Assembly: GCF_902459465.1 (NCBI RefSeq) | Contig: NC_047080.1 | Coordinates: 10,824,866-10,888,865, forward strand | Source of the DNA: Asterias rubens | Taxonomy: Eukaryota > Echinodermata > Asteroidea > Forcipulatida > Asteriidae | DNA length: 64,000 nucleotides | Direction of reading: 5' to 3' | Shown: positions 1 through 36,300 of the stretch, one piece after another | Layout of the letters: each line of letters starts with the position of its first letter | How positions within the stretch are numbered: the stretch's first letter is position 1 | The notes under the pieces: model-generated | Database searches by the model: none | What the model was told of the DNA's origin: nothing | The model's input: the letters and a program-made list of their open reading frames with translations, nothing else | Translations under genes and position numbers: made by a program

Positions 1-1180
1 TTCTCACTCCATGGGCCAATGATTCAGGTAAATTGGCCCCTCAATGCAAGTGTTGTTTCCTTCCCTTACAGTTTGAAACGAAAATAAAGTTCGTGTGAGC
101 GGTCTCATCACACGGTCTATAAACTTTGGTAGGGTGAATTGGCAACTGGATAATAAAATATTGTTTCTCTTTTCATTTCCAAGCAAGCTGTACTATAACA
201 GTTTCATTTCCCTCGGCAAGGTCGGTATTGTAGTCCAGAGAAGAAAATATGGATATACTAGAAAACACAAATAAAGACTAATTAGACCTTGTATGGCGTA
301 CAGACTCCATCAAAAAAATTTTGATTTATTGCTTGCCTCCGCTTCTTGTACAGTTTGACATAGAGACGTTAATGAGTCTTCCATTTCATTACCTTTTTAA
401 TTGATGTGGCTACAGTTCAAGTTGACAGGTACTTACCACCACAGTCACTGACCTGTGTATAAATTTATAGTTTGTAAAATAAATCAAATCAAGTCAACAT
501 TAAGATGATTAGTGCCTATAATCCATTGGTTTCTTGACTTTTGAATGCTAGCAGATGATGTGAAATTAACATGGGCTGGAGATGGAGGATTCAAAAGAGG
601 GCGCTCTATCAGAAAAAAGTTTGTACCGTTGTCGCATGCAATTATGTCCTCTATGCAATACTATCCGGAGGACATTATTGCATATGCAAGAATGTCTGCC
701 AGACGGTTTTGCATATGCGGTCGTGTCCGCCCGGACGCTGCTGCATAATGCAATTGTGTCCGCCCGGACACATTTGCATATGCAGTTGTGTCCGCCCCCG
801 TGCAAAACCGTCCTTGGTCGATGAGCATAGTTCTATAACGAGAAAAGTGTCAAGAAACAGGTCATGAGACAGTTTAGCATAAAACAGACACGTGAGGGCG
901 CCCGTTACTTAAGTCGGCAGCAGCGCAAAAGCACCTCGTGTCAACTAGAGAGATTATAGACTCAGTTCAAGACAGTATTGTTGGTATGCGAGCCGCCTTC
1001 GCAGCTGCACACACACGCATTGTTTGCGATAGAGGCGCGTGCATAATAAAACACTAGACAAAGAACAGCCTTGAACAAAGACTAGACTCACTACACAAAA
1101 ACACGAGCCCTCGTGTGTGTGCGCGCAAAGGACAGAAAGTGTCGTCATGCAGTTTTACAGGTTTTGAATCTTTCATCAGC
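1..1180. other. Upstream flank of ASS1, no gene recognised
   Basis: I see no convincing coding exon here. The open frames are short, overlap one another on both strands around 545-870, and coincide with a short tandem repeat. The stretch from about 840 to 1340 is richer in CG and GC than the flanks and may belong to the ASS1 promoter, but I see no clear TATA box. Confidence 0.5.
634..800. repeat. Imperfect tandem repeat (repeat G)
   Basis: Degenerate units of roughly 35 bp alternate a TGCATATGCA-type palindrome with GTGTCCGCCCGGACAC-type blocks, so the stretch is rich in short inverted repeats. A reverse-complement copy of its first 60 bases lies at 32303-32361, which shows that it is a dispersed repeat and not a local coding sequence. 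Confidence 0.7.
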
Positions 1181-1349
1181 AGCTCGATCGAGAGCGATAT
1201 CTAGCTTGTTTTGAGGAGGCAGTCAAACAGTGCAGCACATAGAAGGAAGGTAGTACGGACGTGACACCGACGACACTCAAAACAACACACTCAGCTGCAA
1301 GAAGCTCAGCTCACGAATTTCAGGAATCAATTGTTTACTGAGTTAAGGA
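1180..1349 (+). other. ASS1: Candidate 5' untranslated first exon of ASS1
   Basis: The first ASS1 coding exon is preceded by a good acceptor (TTTAAATTTAG, ending at 1739), so a non-coding exon should lie upstream. The best donor I see is GTAAGT at 1350-1355, after GAGTTAAGGA. The left edge is arbitrary. This is an inference from splice signals only; transcript reads joining 1349 to 1740 would settle it. Confidence 0.35.
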
Positions 1350-1533
1350 GTAAGTGATGCATATTTTGTCCCAAGTGGAAAGTGTATTATTGCTTGTTTG
1401 TTCCGCTATATAATTATTAATTATATGAGCAACAACAGACTAAATAGCCTTAACATTCAAAGGTCAAAGCTCTGGATGCTCACATTGTTTGCAGTAATTT
1501 CAAAGTTATTATTAGCCTACTCATATTTATTTG

Positions 1534-1655
1534 GCTGTGTCCGAAACGACGACTTCGGCTACAGCTACGTCTAGATCAGCGCGTCTACCAGTGTTGAAGA
1601 ATAGGCAGACGCGCGCGATCTAGCCATAGCCGAAGTCGCCGTTTCGGACACGGGC
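1534..1655. mobile_element. Short foldback MITE in 5' intron of ASS1
   Basis: Two ~37-bp inverted arms (about 1537-1577 and 1618-1652) share the ends GTGTCCGAAACG and CGTTTCGGACAC and enclose a ~40-bp loop. The arms also share an ACTTCGGCTA block. No coding capacity. It ends about 85 bp before the acceptor of coding exon 1. Confidence 0.75.
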
Positions 1656-1752
1656 TTACCCAAACCTTGTAGGTGTTGTAGCAATGTGTCCGCCATATCT
1701 CAAAAAAGGCTTATGGTCGTCCTTTGTTTTTAAATTTAGGTTCTAATCAGAA

Positions 1753-25264
<23,512 letters not shown>

Positions 25265-25460
25265 CTTCGCAACAAACCACCATTGATATTCAGCAAGGGC
25301 GCCCCCATGTGTTGAGAATGTTGATGGTTTTCGCCATCTTAAGATACACCCAAAAGTCACCCGCTTGATGTGTAGGCTGCAAAGAGCTGACACCTTCACT
25401 CGTAGAGTTAGATTTAGCGACAGCATTTACTTTATGTGTCTTTCTCTCTGGGTCCTCTAA

Positions 25461-25593
25461 CAGGGGTGGAGCTAGAGAGGTCAAAGTGGGGGTCGTTGCG
25501 GTTGACTCAGTGTGCCAATGAAAAACTTTTGATTTATTTTGGGGTTTTTTTTTCGGGAGGGGCACATACCCACTTCTCCTTGATCCACCACTG
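25461..25593. mobile_element. Possible short hAT-like MITE in ASS1 3' UTR
   Basis: Imperfect inverted ends CAGGGGTGGAGC and GATCCACCACTG bracket ~130 bp. No clear 8-bp target duplication is visible, so the class is uncertain. Confidence 0.4.
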
Positions 25594-25634
25594 TCTGAGA
25601 AAATCTGCTTTTGTGTTTGTCTGTCTATACTGTC

Positions 25635-25810
25635 GACAGGGCCCAATTTCATAGAGCAGCTTAGCGAAAAAAAAGCTGTTCAGCACAACAATATTATGCT
25701 TAGCAGAACAAGGTTACCAGCCAAACTACCAGGTCACATGTACAAATTATGACAGGTATCCTGCTAAATTCTACTAAGCAGAAGAAGAGTTTTGTGCTGT
25801 AAGGAAATTT
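25635..25810. mobile_element. MITE-E copy in ASS1 3' UTR or just downstream
   Basis: Starts AGGGCCCAATTTCATAGAGC and carries TTATGCTTAGCAGAACA. The right end is degraded. Confidence 0.65.
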
Positions 25811-26422
25811 TGCACAAAGCTGCCTACTCTGATTCTGCAGAAAATTTCCTGAAAATAAATTGATCTTTATATGTTCCCTCTGATGAACAATTTTGACAAT
25901 CTTCCTGATTAAGGTATCGTTTTACCAATTAGGTTGAATGTAATTCTATATATCTCACTGATTGTTGTGCAAAACCTCCCTGATTGCAAGATGCAAAGGG
26001 TTGGCAGCTGTGTGTTAATTGTGGTTCCAGATGACGGGATAGTTTGTTGAACTTTAATTTTTGTTTTTGTGCTTTCAAGTAATAGATTGCAAGGTAGTTT
26101 CTAAGATTGTTGGTTTTGGATTCAGGGTTTTGGAAGTAAAACTTCACCGACAGTATAATAACTTTTGTCCTTATCTTCAAATTTCGTCTTCTGGAATTAA
26201 TGGGAAGTCAATGGTGTATAAACCCTGTGAAACCAGCGGTTAATGTTTTTGTTTTTCAGTTGTGCAGGGTGCAGGGTGTGTTTACAGAAATTGAGTTCAG
26301 TATTATTGTTCTAGAGAATTATCAGATCGATTGTTATGTAATTTCTATGTCCATACAGTAATGGGGGAAAATGATTTGATAATTAAATTGTTTTTTTAGG
26401 TTTGTTTAACCTAACTTGTATA

Positions 26423-26428
26423 AATAAA
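26423..26428 (+). terminator. Candidate poly(A) signal for ASS1
   Basis: AATAAA lies 1.16 kb after the ASS1 stop. An alternative AATAAA at 27650-27655 has a better GT/T-rich downstream element. Which one is used cannot be told from sequence. Confidence 0.4.
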
Positions 26429-26872
26429 CAATACATGAATCACCGTCAGTGTGAATGGGATGTGAGGTCAAAGGTGTTTGGTAGCCACCCCTTAAAATAA
26501 ACATAAAATGGTCCAATCCTAGCCAAACAGTCAGTCATATCGCTAACTCTTCCATTGAGCTGACTGCTAGGTAACCAGGAACTCGGTACATGATTTCTTT
26601 TAAAAACAAATTTCTGAAATATTAATTTGACTCTACACTTAACCAGGGACTTGTTGGTCAAAAACAATATGGATTCCACACTGAAATTGTCTTGTTTTCT
26701 ACAAACAGCTCAAAACCTTGCCAGCATCATGTCGCCTTGTTGAAGAAAAAACTATATAGTACATGATTTCTTTAAAGTTCTTTAAAAAAAACAAATTTCT
26801 TAAACATTAATTTGACTCTACACTTGAGCAAGAATTAAGTTTTTAATTTAAACAGCATGGGATATTATTTGT

Positions 26873-27035
26873 GTTTACCCATACACCAAAGTGTATAGCA
26901 CTGAAAACGCAGTACTTTCCCGGGTTCCTGTTTCCAAAATTCCACAGGCTCGTAACTCAGCTGGGGTTCGAACCCCGACCATTGCCATGCTAGAGCAGAT
27001 GTATTTCCACTGGACCATCGAGATCTCGGATAGCT
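26873..27035 (-). mobile_element. SINE-2 copy
   Basis: Tail TTTACCCATACACCAAAGTG...GCAGTACTTTCCCGGG, then the complement of a tRNA-like head with a GGGGTTCGAACCCC box. On the minus strand the head reads A box to B box and the tail follows. Confidence 0.7.
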
Positions 27036-27039
27036 AACC

Positions 27040-28275
27040 ACTTGCAATGACTTCCCTATACCCTAAGGGTGTCAAGACGATTTAGGGGGAGCACCCCTTA
27101 TAGGTAAAACCTAGGGGGAGACACCCCTATTGTAAAACCGTGTTCTCAACAAAAGTCAAACTTTTGTTTGAATAATTTATAATATTTTGCATTTAATAAT
27201 ATGTTTACCTCTATCCCGAATAGAACTAGCTATACACAAAAAAGTTGTTTGTGTAACTTTTTGTTTTCTTTCAAAGAATACGCAACATTAAACAAGATTG
27301 AATTTTTTATTGTAAACAAGACACTTTACATAAATTTTATATTGGTGTTTCCTACCAAATCCTGGAATAAGTTATGAACAAATTTTCAAAGCTTTTTATT
27401 TTTTCCTGTATTCAGACTTGAAACATTACAATGCAATTTTACTTGAGAAATTTATGTTACTTTTTTGTCTTCAGCAGGGTTTATCTTTACTGTAATAATA
27501 ATATTTGACAAGGGTTTCACAAGGTGTTAGGAAAACAGGACTATTTACATTTATACTGAATTATGAGTTGTTTTTGTTGTTTTGTTGTTTGTTTGTGCTT
27601 GATCATTATCATCGTGTTTGTTGGTTGGAAAGGGGAGTATGTAGAAAGCAATAAAACAATGTGAAAAGAGATTTCTGTGGAAGTTTTGTTTGTTTTTATT
27701 GTGTCAACGTGCCTCAGTTATATCATGGGGGAAAATTATACTAATAATAATAAAAGCTATTAAGAAAAAATAGAATTAGCTTTTGCAATTGCTTACTAAC
27801 CAAAGAGACCTACGGTATAAATGCAAAAAAAAGTTAATGGCCTATACGTTTGGACCCCAGTAGATGATCGTTCTCAAAGGCTAAAAAAAAACTTTCGTGT
27901 ATCATGGAGGAATGATGCTTTTATTGTAAAGCACATAATATCATGTTAATTCCTTATATATAGTTATGAACAGTTCAACAATTTAACAAATTTGTTTTTA
28001 ACCATTTATATTTACTACAAATGCAAATAGAATTTCAGTGAACAAAATAATTTACTTTTTTATATGGTGTTGATAACTCACATAAAACAGTCGTCGTACT
28101 TTCCCTGCACGCATTACCAACAAACACAAAACAGTCGTTGAATTAAATGCAGCGCGTGACTATTGTTTTGCTATTCATCACGTGTGCATTTTCAGTGATT
28201 AGTCATTTGTACCGGATTTGAGCGCTCGGCGACTCATAGCCAGTCTATCTCTATTCTCTCAGTCGATAAACCAAA
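27040..28275. other. Spacer between ASS1 and ATP6V1G
   Basis: AT-rich, with a candidate AATAAA at 27650-27655 and a MITE-F fragment near 27780-27890. The last ~150 bases (28110-28275) are less AT-rich and probably contain the ATP6V1G promoter and 5' UTR. No coding exon is seen. Confidence 0.6.
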
Positions 28276-30234
28276 ATGGCTGCGCAAACTCCAGGAATTC
28301 AGCAGTTGCTCCAAGCCGAAAAGAAGGCCGCAGAAAGGGTCTCAGAATCAAGAAAAAGTGAGTATATATGACAGTGTGGACGATGAAGTATTACAGACAT
28401 ATATAAGGATATTACTGTGCGACTTGTTCTCGTTATTTTGGTCGTTTAGAAGGATTTGTTCAGCCAAATTTTGTTGATTTGTTTGGCTCATTTTCTTTAC
28501 ACACTGAGTCATGTACATCGTAGACAAACCAGCAGAATATTTTCATAAAACTATGGAGGACGAGGTAGAATTAGAGATAAAACCATTAAAGGTTTAAAAG
28601 ATTAACTTGGAGACATGTCTCAATGTCTGTTGAAACCTCCCCATTCCATTAACAATAACATGAAAGGATTTCAGTATCCTGCCACCACATTATTTTTCAC
28701 TTTTTTCCCCAACCAAAGAAATTATCTTCTTTTTTTCTTGTTTGTGAAAATTAGATAGATTAGATAAGATAGGCCTATAGACCCACTACTGAAAATAAAA
28801 ATGAATTTAATTTTATTTTGCAAATAAAAAAGATTTGGCAAACGGGGCATATTGAAAACTTATTGGTCAATTCTATCTACTAAAACTAAAACTCAAAGAT
28901 GGTATTGAAAAGCAGAAAGAGAGTTGACTGTGTAATGTCTAGCTGTGTGACTACTGTAGTTTAGATGCATTCACCAAATTATCATTATTTTGCAAGCCAT
29001 ATTTAGCATGGTTCATCTATCATTTCAGAACGACAGTGGATTTATTGAATAGTCAGACAGTAGGAGGTTTAAATGAAACAGTTCATTTTATAGATTACTG
29101 ACGATGATATAAACAGATAAACAACTTCATTGTAAAATAAATTATGATTTTTTGTTTCTTTTCAGAGAAGAACAAGAGGTTAAAGCAAGCCAAAGAAGAA
29201 GCCCAAGAAGAAATTGAGAAATACAGAAGATTAAGAGAAGAGAAATTTCAAGAAATTCAGGCAAATGTAAGTTCACGTCTGTCTCTAAATAACCACACCC
29301 CTTAAAGGCAGTGGACACTATTGGTAATTACTCAAAATAATTATTAGCATAAAAGTGACCTTTCTTGGTATTGAGTAATGGGTAGCTGTTGATAGGATAA
29401 AACATTGTGAGAAACGGCTCCCTCTGAAGTGACGTAGTTTTCAAGAAAGAAGTCATTTTCCTCTAATTTGATTTAGAGACCTCAAGTTTAGAATTTGAGG
29501 TCTCGAAATCAAGCATCTGAAAGCACACAACTCTGTGTGGCAAGGGTGTTTTTGTCTTTCATAGTTATCTCGTAACTCCTACGACTAATCAAGCTCAAAT
29601 TTTCACAGGTTTGTTATTTTATGCATTATTGAGTTACACCAAGTCAGGCCTGTATGCTTCGTTTTTGAAGGGGCGGGGGCACCAAGGCATTTTCTCTTTG
29701 GCAAAGGGCACCCTATGAGGAAATTGTACATTTTTGCTGGAGCATTTCAAGGGCACCAAGGCAATGGCAAGGGCAATGGAGGCAATCGCCTCCGTTGCCT
29801 CCGTGAAGTATCAGGCCTGCCAAGTGAGAAGACTGGTCTTTGACAGTTACCAATAGTGTCCAGTGTCTTCAAACGTTGTTGAATTGGGTTAATTAGAGTA
29901 TGACATAGTTGAAGATTTTCTTGAAATCCAATTCCTGAATTTAAAAATATTGAAGAGAGCTCTTGCCGCAAGAGTAGGGCTTCACTGATGCTGCAACATT
30001 TTTTTTCATTGATGCATCTCCTGCTTTGCTCTCATTCATCCTGGATGCACTTTCTTCCCCCCACAGTACCTAGGCTCCAAGGGTGACCAAGTCAAGGAGG
30101 TGGAGGAGCAGACAAGGCGTAAGATCAGCGAGATGGATATCCGTGTCTCAAAGAGCAAGGAGGAGGTCTTGTCCGGGCTCTTTGATCTTGTCTTCGATAT
30201 CAAGGCAGAGCTCCACGAGAATGTTCGACTATAA
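28276..30234 (+). CDS. ATP6V1G: V-type proton ATPase subunit G, 3 exons
   Basis: Peripheral-stalk subunit that pairs with subunit E to hold the V1 ATP-hydrolysing head against the membrane Vo sector of the proton pump in endosomes, lysosomes and the plasma membrane. Exons 28276-28357, 29166-29266 and 30067-30234 join in phase to 116 residues plus TAA; vertebrate ATP6V1G1 has 118. The N-terminus reads MAAQTPGIQQLLQAEKKAAE, the hallmark of the family, followed by a long charged helix (KKNKRLKQAKEEAQEEIEKY, then RLREEKFQEIQAN) that forms the coiled coil with subunit E. The third exon is the less conserved C-terminal helix, starting YLGSKGDQVKEVEEQTRRKI. The ATG has a purine at -3 and G at +4. 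The invertebrate single-copy state means I cannot assign G1, G2 or G3. Confidence 0.96.
29303..29878. mobile_element. MITE-B copy in ATP6V1G intron 2, interrupted
   Basis: Ends TTAAAGGCAGTGGACACTAT and ATAGTGTCCAGTGTCTTCAA are those of the family at 19248-19625. Repeat C is inserted at about 29645-29825, splitting the copy near TTACACCAAGT / TGCCAAGTGAG, so repeat C moved later than MITE-B. Confidence 0.85.
29645..29825 (+). repeat. Repeat C nested in MITE-B
   Basis: Delimited by AGGCCTGTATGCTTCG and AGTATCAGGCCTGCC, with inner AAGGGCACCAAGGCAATGGC and GGCAATCGCCTCCGTTGCC. Both borders carry CAGGCCTG-like sequence. Confidence 0.75.
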
Positions 30235-30589
30235 ACATTTTAAAAATCTGGTGAGGCAGATATTTGGCTTTAAAAACACAATTATTTCTAGGGTTTAAGA
30301 ATATAATATCTATTGATATCTATGTTGTGTATATATACACTATTTGTGGAGAGAAAACTAACTGTTGTAGTGTTAGGTGGGATACATTTTCAATATAAAG
30401 GGTCTGCACTTGCTTGATTTAGATTCCTTTACAATCATAGTTAACCCTCCTACTATTGGTGCACTCTCCTGACCAAATTGCTCATCAACAAAATTCCACA
30501 TGAGACTTTGAGGTTCAGTCCACACTGGTTTTGACTTTCCAAATGAATGCCAGCTGTACAAACAGAAGAAATCCATTTCCACACATGGC

Positions 30590-30740
30590 TGGGATTTCAT
30601 CTGTGAGAGGGCAATGCCATTTTCATTTTGCAATGGGCACTTCCAATGAAAAATCTTAAAGTCTATTATGAGAAAGATCTATAGGGGCACCAAAGCAAAG
30701 ACCAGAACAATCATACCCTAGGTTGTTCTTCCAGGCCTTA
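30590..30740 (+). repeat. Repeat C copy
   Basis: Contains GGGATTTCATCTGTGAGAGG, TTTTGCAATGGGCACTTCCA and GGGGCACCAAAGCAAAGACC, in the + orientation of the family. Confidence 0.65.
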
Positions 30741-30811
30741 ACCCAATGCTAGCCTAGAACTTGAAGGTGTGGTACTCTGTGGAAGCATATGGTTACAGTT
30801 TGTAGGAGGGT

Positions 30812-31187
30812 TCCTTAAAGCCATTGGACCCTTTCGGTACATAAAAACAAAATAAAGTTCACAGATTTACAAATAACTTACAGGGTTTACAGAAGGTAGT
30901 GGTGAAAGACTTCTCTTGAAATATTATTGCATGAAATGCTTTACTTTTTGAGAAAATAGTAAAACAATATAAATTCTCGTTAGCGAGAATTACGGATTTA
31001 TTTTAAACACATGTCATGACACGGCGAAACGCGCGGATACAAGGGTGGGTTTTCCCGTTATTTTCTCCCGATGATCGATTGAGCCTAAATTTCCACATGT
31101 TTGTTATTTGATATAGAAGTTGTGATACACGAAGTGTGGGCCCTGGACAATACTGTTTACTGAAAGGGTCCAATGGCTTTAAACAAA
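30812..31187. mobile_element. MITE-A copy
   Basis: Ends TTAAAGCCATTGGACCCTTT and AAAGGGTCCAATGGCTTTAA are exact complements, with TTAA at both borders. Internal CATGTCATGACACGGCGAAA matches the 20751-21085 copy. Confidence 0.9.
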
Positions 31188-32302
31188 ATATACTATTTCC
31201 CCCATACCTTAGTTGGTACAGTATTAATCATAAACATTCCTAGGCTGTCTCTCTGTATTTTCAACTGGTATCAATGTCACTGAGTGACCAAAGATTTTGC
31301 TTAAAGAGCTAAGTAGAAGTGAGTGGTGAACGAGTAAAAAATGCTCCACATTGTAGCATCTTGGCTGTTCATCTGTCTATGGGGTAAGCGATTTTGGTTT
31401 ATGCTTAGCAAACATTTTGTGGTGGCAGATCTATGACTTTGGTTTATGGTCACAGTTAGTTTTGTTATTGATAAGTGAGTGTACAGTGTTGGAATTTGTA
31501 ATAGTTTGTAATTTAATCTACCTTGGTGCTCCTCTACAGTAGCTAACTACATTAGGACCCGCCCACCACCACAGTATAATTGTCTATTACACAGATCCAT
31601 GTACGTCATGCTAGGGGTATGGAAAATAACACTGTGTATTCATGGAGAGGTTTTAGGGACTTTTCGTTTTCGACGACGGATGGTTCTGCGACGGTAAAGA
31701 TGACATTTGGCGTCATCTGCGCAATTTTGTTGTACTCGACTTGGCTGCTTTTTGTGCTTAAGCGGCCCTATGAAATTGGGCGATTTTTGTCTGAAATCCG
31801 CTGATAGTATATGAACAATAACAAAAGTCCATGAGCAAAACTGCATATCACGTGAAAAAAGACACCTGCATAATTGATACGCCATTCAGAGTAATTTGTT
31901 ATCAGAATTGATTAGAATCGTTAATTGTAGTTGAGGTTTTTTATCAGTCAGATTTGTCAATGGTTAATTTTAACTCATTAGAATAGATAAAATTTATTTC
32001 TATAGATTTGTCCTTCAAATCATGGGTACTCATAGGGATTTTACCCTAACCCTCCTGTAAAATATAAAAATAAAACTCTTTTGCAGAACAGCAGGGGTGT
32101 TTTTTTTAGGGGGGGGGGGGTGAGGTGGTGCCAACCAACCAAACTTTCAATGCTCTAAAAGCACCTTTTTATTTGAACATTTTTTTGGGCTTCTATTCTT
32201 TCTTTCTCTATATTAATTTAAATTAAATTAAACAATTATTTAAAAATTGACAGGCTCTGGACGGGGATTTGGTCCAGCCAGTGCCTCCTTGTCAGCTGCG
32301 TA

Positions 32303-32361
32303 GTTGCATATGCAATAATGTCCGCCGGATAGTATTGCATAGAGGACACAATTGCATGCGA
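32303..32361 (-). repeat. Repeat G copy
   Basis: About 58 bp matching, in reverse complement, positions 633-690 upstream of ASS1, including TTGCATATGCAATAATGTCC and TATTGCATAGAGGACA. Confidence 0.8.
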
Positions 32362-32384
32362 CACCCTTGCCCTTTCAAAAAAGA

Positions 32385-32580
32385 AGCATACAGGCCTGCA
32401 TGCTTACATCACCTGTCCTGGAATTTCATCTTTGAGAGAGCAAGGCCACTTCCATGATTGAAAGAGCACTTGCATTTGAAAAACTTCATGTCTGTGGGGA
32501 ACGTTTGAAGGGGCACGGAGGCCAAGACCATACCATGGGGCAACAGAGACAAAGGCCTCCGTATAATTTCAGGCTGCATC
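32385..32580 (+). repeat. Repeat C copy
   Basis: Runs from CAGGCCTGCATGCTTACATC through GGAATTTCATCTTTGAGAG and GGGGCACGGAGGCCAAGACC to AAGGCCTCCGTATAATTTCAGGC (quoted in parts). A near full-length copy. Confidence 0.75.
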
Positions 32581-33368
32581 ACTCATTGATAGCAGGTGCC
32601 TAGGTTTTGCTTTGTGCCATAAAGGTCTCTTATAGTCAGTGTTCTTTGTACTCTTACCCGAAGGTTTAATATCTAAAATGTTATTATGTACTATCTTGTA
32701 ATTATGATGTATAATTGCAATAAATATAATATCAACATTCAAAAAATGTCTGCAAGTGTAAGGTTTGTTTAAAAATGTGTGAATAAAAAGCTTGGAAAGA
32801 TGGGGAAAACTACAAGTACATCTAATATTTCACATAAAATATCTTTACTTAATATTCTTGTCATTCACGAAGAAATTTGTAGAAAATCTTGGATGGATTG
32901 CCCCACTTTGTCCAAATTTTGAAATTTGGAAAGGGAATTGCCCCTCCCCCACACGCAAAACAACAAAATAATATGCAAACAGCGCCCTCTTGCAAGCAGT
33001 TTGCACTTCGATAATTAAATAGCGCCCTCCATTGACAAAAGTGGATCCAGTTAAAACATGGCGCCTCCCACACAAAGTGAGAAACAACATGTGTGCAACT
33101 AAAACTATGCAGGATTGCAGGCTACTTAGATGAAGACTCATTGTATAAACGTAGTGTGTGGTCTGCTGTTCTGGTGGTCGAAGTCATTTTTAATCGATAG
33201 ACGTCTCTGAGTCCAAAACTGAGCTAGAATTTAACAAACTGCGGTCGTCATTGAGTTTTGAGTTGAGTTGACGTTTGTTGGCTGTGTCACTGTGACTGTC
33301 ACTGTGTCAGTGTCACACAGTGTGTGCAGCTTTTCTAATTTCTGTACACACCACTGAGGGTTGTCATC

Positions 33369-36300
33369 ATGAATAATCAACTAGTCAGGCCAACAGCTCA
33401 GCTAGCCTCCAGAGCATGGAACAACTTGAATGGTTTGTTTGCTGTGTACAAACCGTCAGGAATGCCAGTCAAGTATGTCAAAGAGACGATACAAACTTCC
33501 CTCATTGAAGGTAAATATCAAAATCATACATACTGCTATTTTTTAATGATATATTGATTGATAAGCTAGTGAGTGGTAAGTTTTTCAGGTTTGCACTGAT
33601 GCAGAACGCTTCGTGGGAAGTGGGTGACGCAGGGATTACGGAGTACAGTAACGGAAGACAAAATGGAATACAAATATAATTTTCGCCAAATCCTTTCGTT
33701 CGGTAATTTTATTCCAATCTCTCTTTCACTCAGTATCAGTACATGTCATAATGGGCGGTATTCATCACACACAGCCATGACAGCGCCACCACCACTGCGC
33801 CAGGTATGTGCAGCAAGCAGTGCACAGAAAAACAGCATGCTGTAGTGACATGAAAGTTGTTACAAATTTGTAAATAGAAATGCTGCTGTTTTAGCAAATT
33901 CGAATCTGCTCTCATGTATTGTCAAAATGTTTTCGTTCTGAAGTAATGGCATTAATGGTATGGTCGCAATTACAATCATGTGGTCAATTTGAAAGTACTG
34001 CACCCACTATTAAATCAATATGACCTACCCAACACTCTGGCTATTGTAATTTCAACCTACTTTTTTGTGATTGCATTTCTAGATTTGAACAAATTGGAGC
34101 AACGCCCTCAGAAACAACTCGTCAAAGTGGTTCAAGACGTTGCAAGACTTGAAGACACACCCAATGCTTTGATGGCTGTAGAGGTGCCAAGCTTTGCTGA
34201 TCATCCGTTAGTCAGAGGACCACTCTTCTCTAGGATAAAAGTTGCTGTTGTGTCGGTCGGAGTGGACACAAAAATGTCTGGTGTCATGGGTATGTACTGT
34301 ACGTTATAAAATTTAGAAAAATAGAACTAGCTGTTGCAAACTGCTTACCAACCAACAGGAACTTTGGTATAAAAAATGCAAAAAAATAATAGTGGCCTGA
34401 CGTTCCGACCCTAGAAGAGTCTTTTTCTTTTAGCCTTTGAGAAATACTCTGCTAGGGTCGAAACATCAGGCCACTAAGGAACTAGTATTTTTGTGTCATT
34501 ATTAAAATTAAAAGAGTTTTCAGTGAGGGATTTTATCCTCCCTAAAATCATTGCCTGTGGATTTACATAGTACTTTAATTTTTAAGCATGTAAACCTAAA
34601 ATCAAAACATTCTTTAGCCTTGTATTACCTGAACTCAATTTGGAACAATCTTCTTTTTTGTCTTTCTCCAACTGCAGTTCTTTCTGTCAAAGATGGAAGC
34701 AAGAAGATTGAGTCGTATCTTGGCGCAAGGATGCCCAAGGTCTATACAGTGAAAGGTCGTTTTGGTATCGCCACAGATTCACATGATGCTGAGGGGAAAA
34801 TCTGGCAAAAAACATCGTTTAGTGAGTACTTTCATTCATTCATTCATAATTGGTTTATTATTTTAAAAACAAATTCCCATGGCGACCGGAGGTCGAATTA
34901 CAGGAAAATATACAGAGATTAAAAAATAAGAAAAAAAACACACTATTTCACATTATTTTAAGAAATAATTGATTAAGGAGAGTAGAATTTTTGTATTACT
35001 TTAATTAAATATTTTTTTAAAACTTTGATTCGGGGACCTGATGGAAACAACAAGAAGATGAAAAGCTGCCATAGCAAAATCTAGAATCAAGTTGCCCAAA
35101 AAGAACAACAAAAAGCAGGATCAATTGAATAATTCTATGTAACAGCGACAAACTAGAGAAGTGGAGCCAGTGGTCATCGAGTCCTGAGACCTGCTGCTAA
35201 TGTCTGACTAGGTGTGTTGTTCACTCACACTTTTTGGGCCCTGCTGCACTTATCGAAAAAGAGAAAGGGGTAGCCAGTGTTCCTTGTTGTATATTGCTCA
35301 CAGCACCTTGGAAACCATTACATATCAATCGGTTTCATCTTGAGCATTGTTGAGTGATGGATTGGGCACTTTAAGAAAACACTTTTATTATTTATTGTTT
35401 TCTATTTTTTGTCCATCAGAGCATGTCACCTGTGAGAAATTTGACCGAGTCATTTCCAACTTGGAGAGAAAGCACCAGAAGGTCTTGTTCAGGTCAGTGT
35501 TGGCTTTATCACCCCAGCATTTTTTTTTATTACTTTGAAAATGTTTTTTAATAGCCTTACTTCTTGGAGTCGGATAGCCACTTCAAGGTGAGAGCTACAC
35601 TTTGGGCTGTCTACCTTAATCAACTATCACCACAGGCACGTTGCCACAAACTCCTGGGGCTGAAACAGGGGTAACCTCTTCACAGTCCATAAGAATGTAG
35701 GCTTGGGTATTGTCCACAGAGCAGAACCTTCTTAGTAATAAGTTTGGTATTAAATGCCTTGAAGTATTAAAGAGTACTTTTGGTAATTACTCCACAAGTT
35801 ACCAACCATAAAACTTACTTGGTAAAGAGCACTGGAGAACTGTTGATTTTTTTAAAGATTGTAAGAAATGACCCCTTTTGAAGTAATGTACTTTTTTAAT
35901 GCATCCTCAAGATGGGAAAAGCCCGGTGCCATTGTTGATTTTGAATGATATTTGTTTCTGTGACTTGATCAATTACAAGTGATCACTCAAATTGGATTCT
36001 CCCCAAGACACTCTGTCACATCATGGTTGGGGACACACGTGTCTAGACCAGGACTCAAACCCAAACTCAGCTGAACAGAAACACCAGTGCTTGAGTCTGG
36101 TGCTCTTAACCACTCAGCCACGACACACCACAATGTCTCAGGCCTATTACTTCAAGGGGCAACAAATGCGATTGCCTCATGCCTCCTGGACTAGACCACC
36201 GAGAATTTCGGTAGTCTAGTGGGTAAGACACTGCTCTAGAACTGCAATTGTCGTGGGTTCGAATCCCACCCAAGTAACATGCCTGTGATAATTTTTTCAC

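Larger units (their letters stand above)
30235..33368. other. ATP6V1G 3' UTR and spacer to TRUB2
   Basis: No coding exon is recognised. It holds two repeat C copies, one MITE-A, a repeat G copy, a T/G homopolymer tract at 32099-32120 and a stretch rich in gcgccctc motifs near 32980-33070. AATAAA occurs at 30851-30856 inside or next to the MITE-A and again near 32720. The last ~200 bases before 33369 (GTGTCACTGTGACTGTCACT) probably form the TRUB2 5' UTR. Confidence 0.6.
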
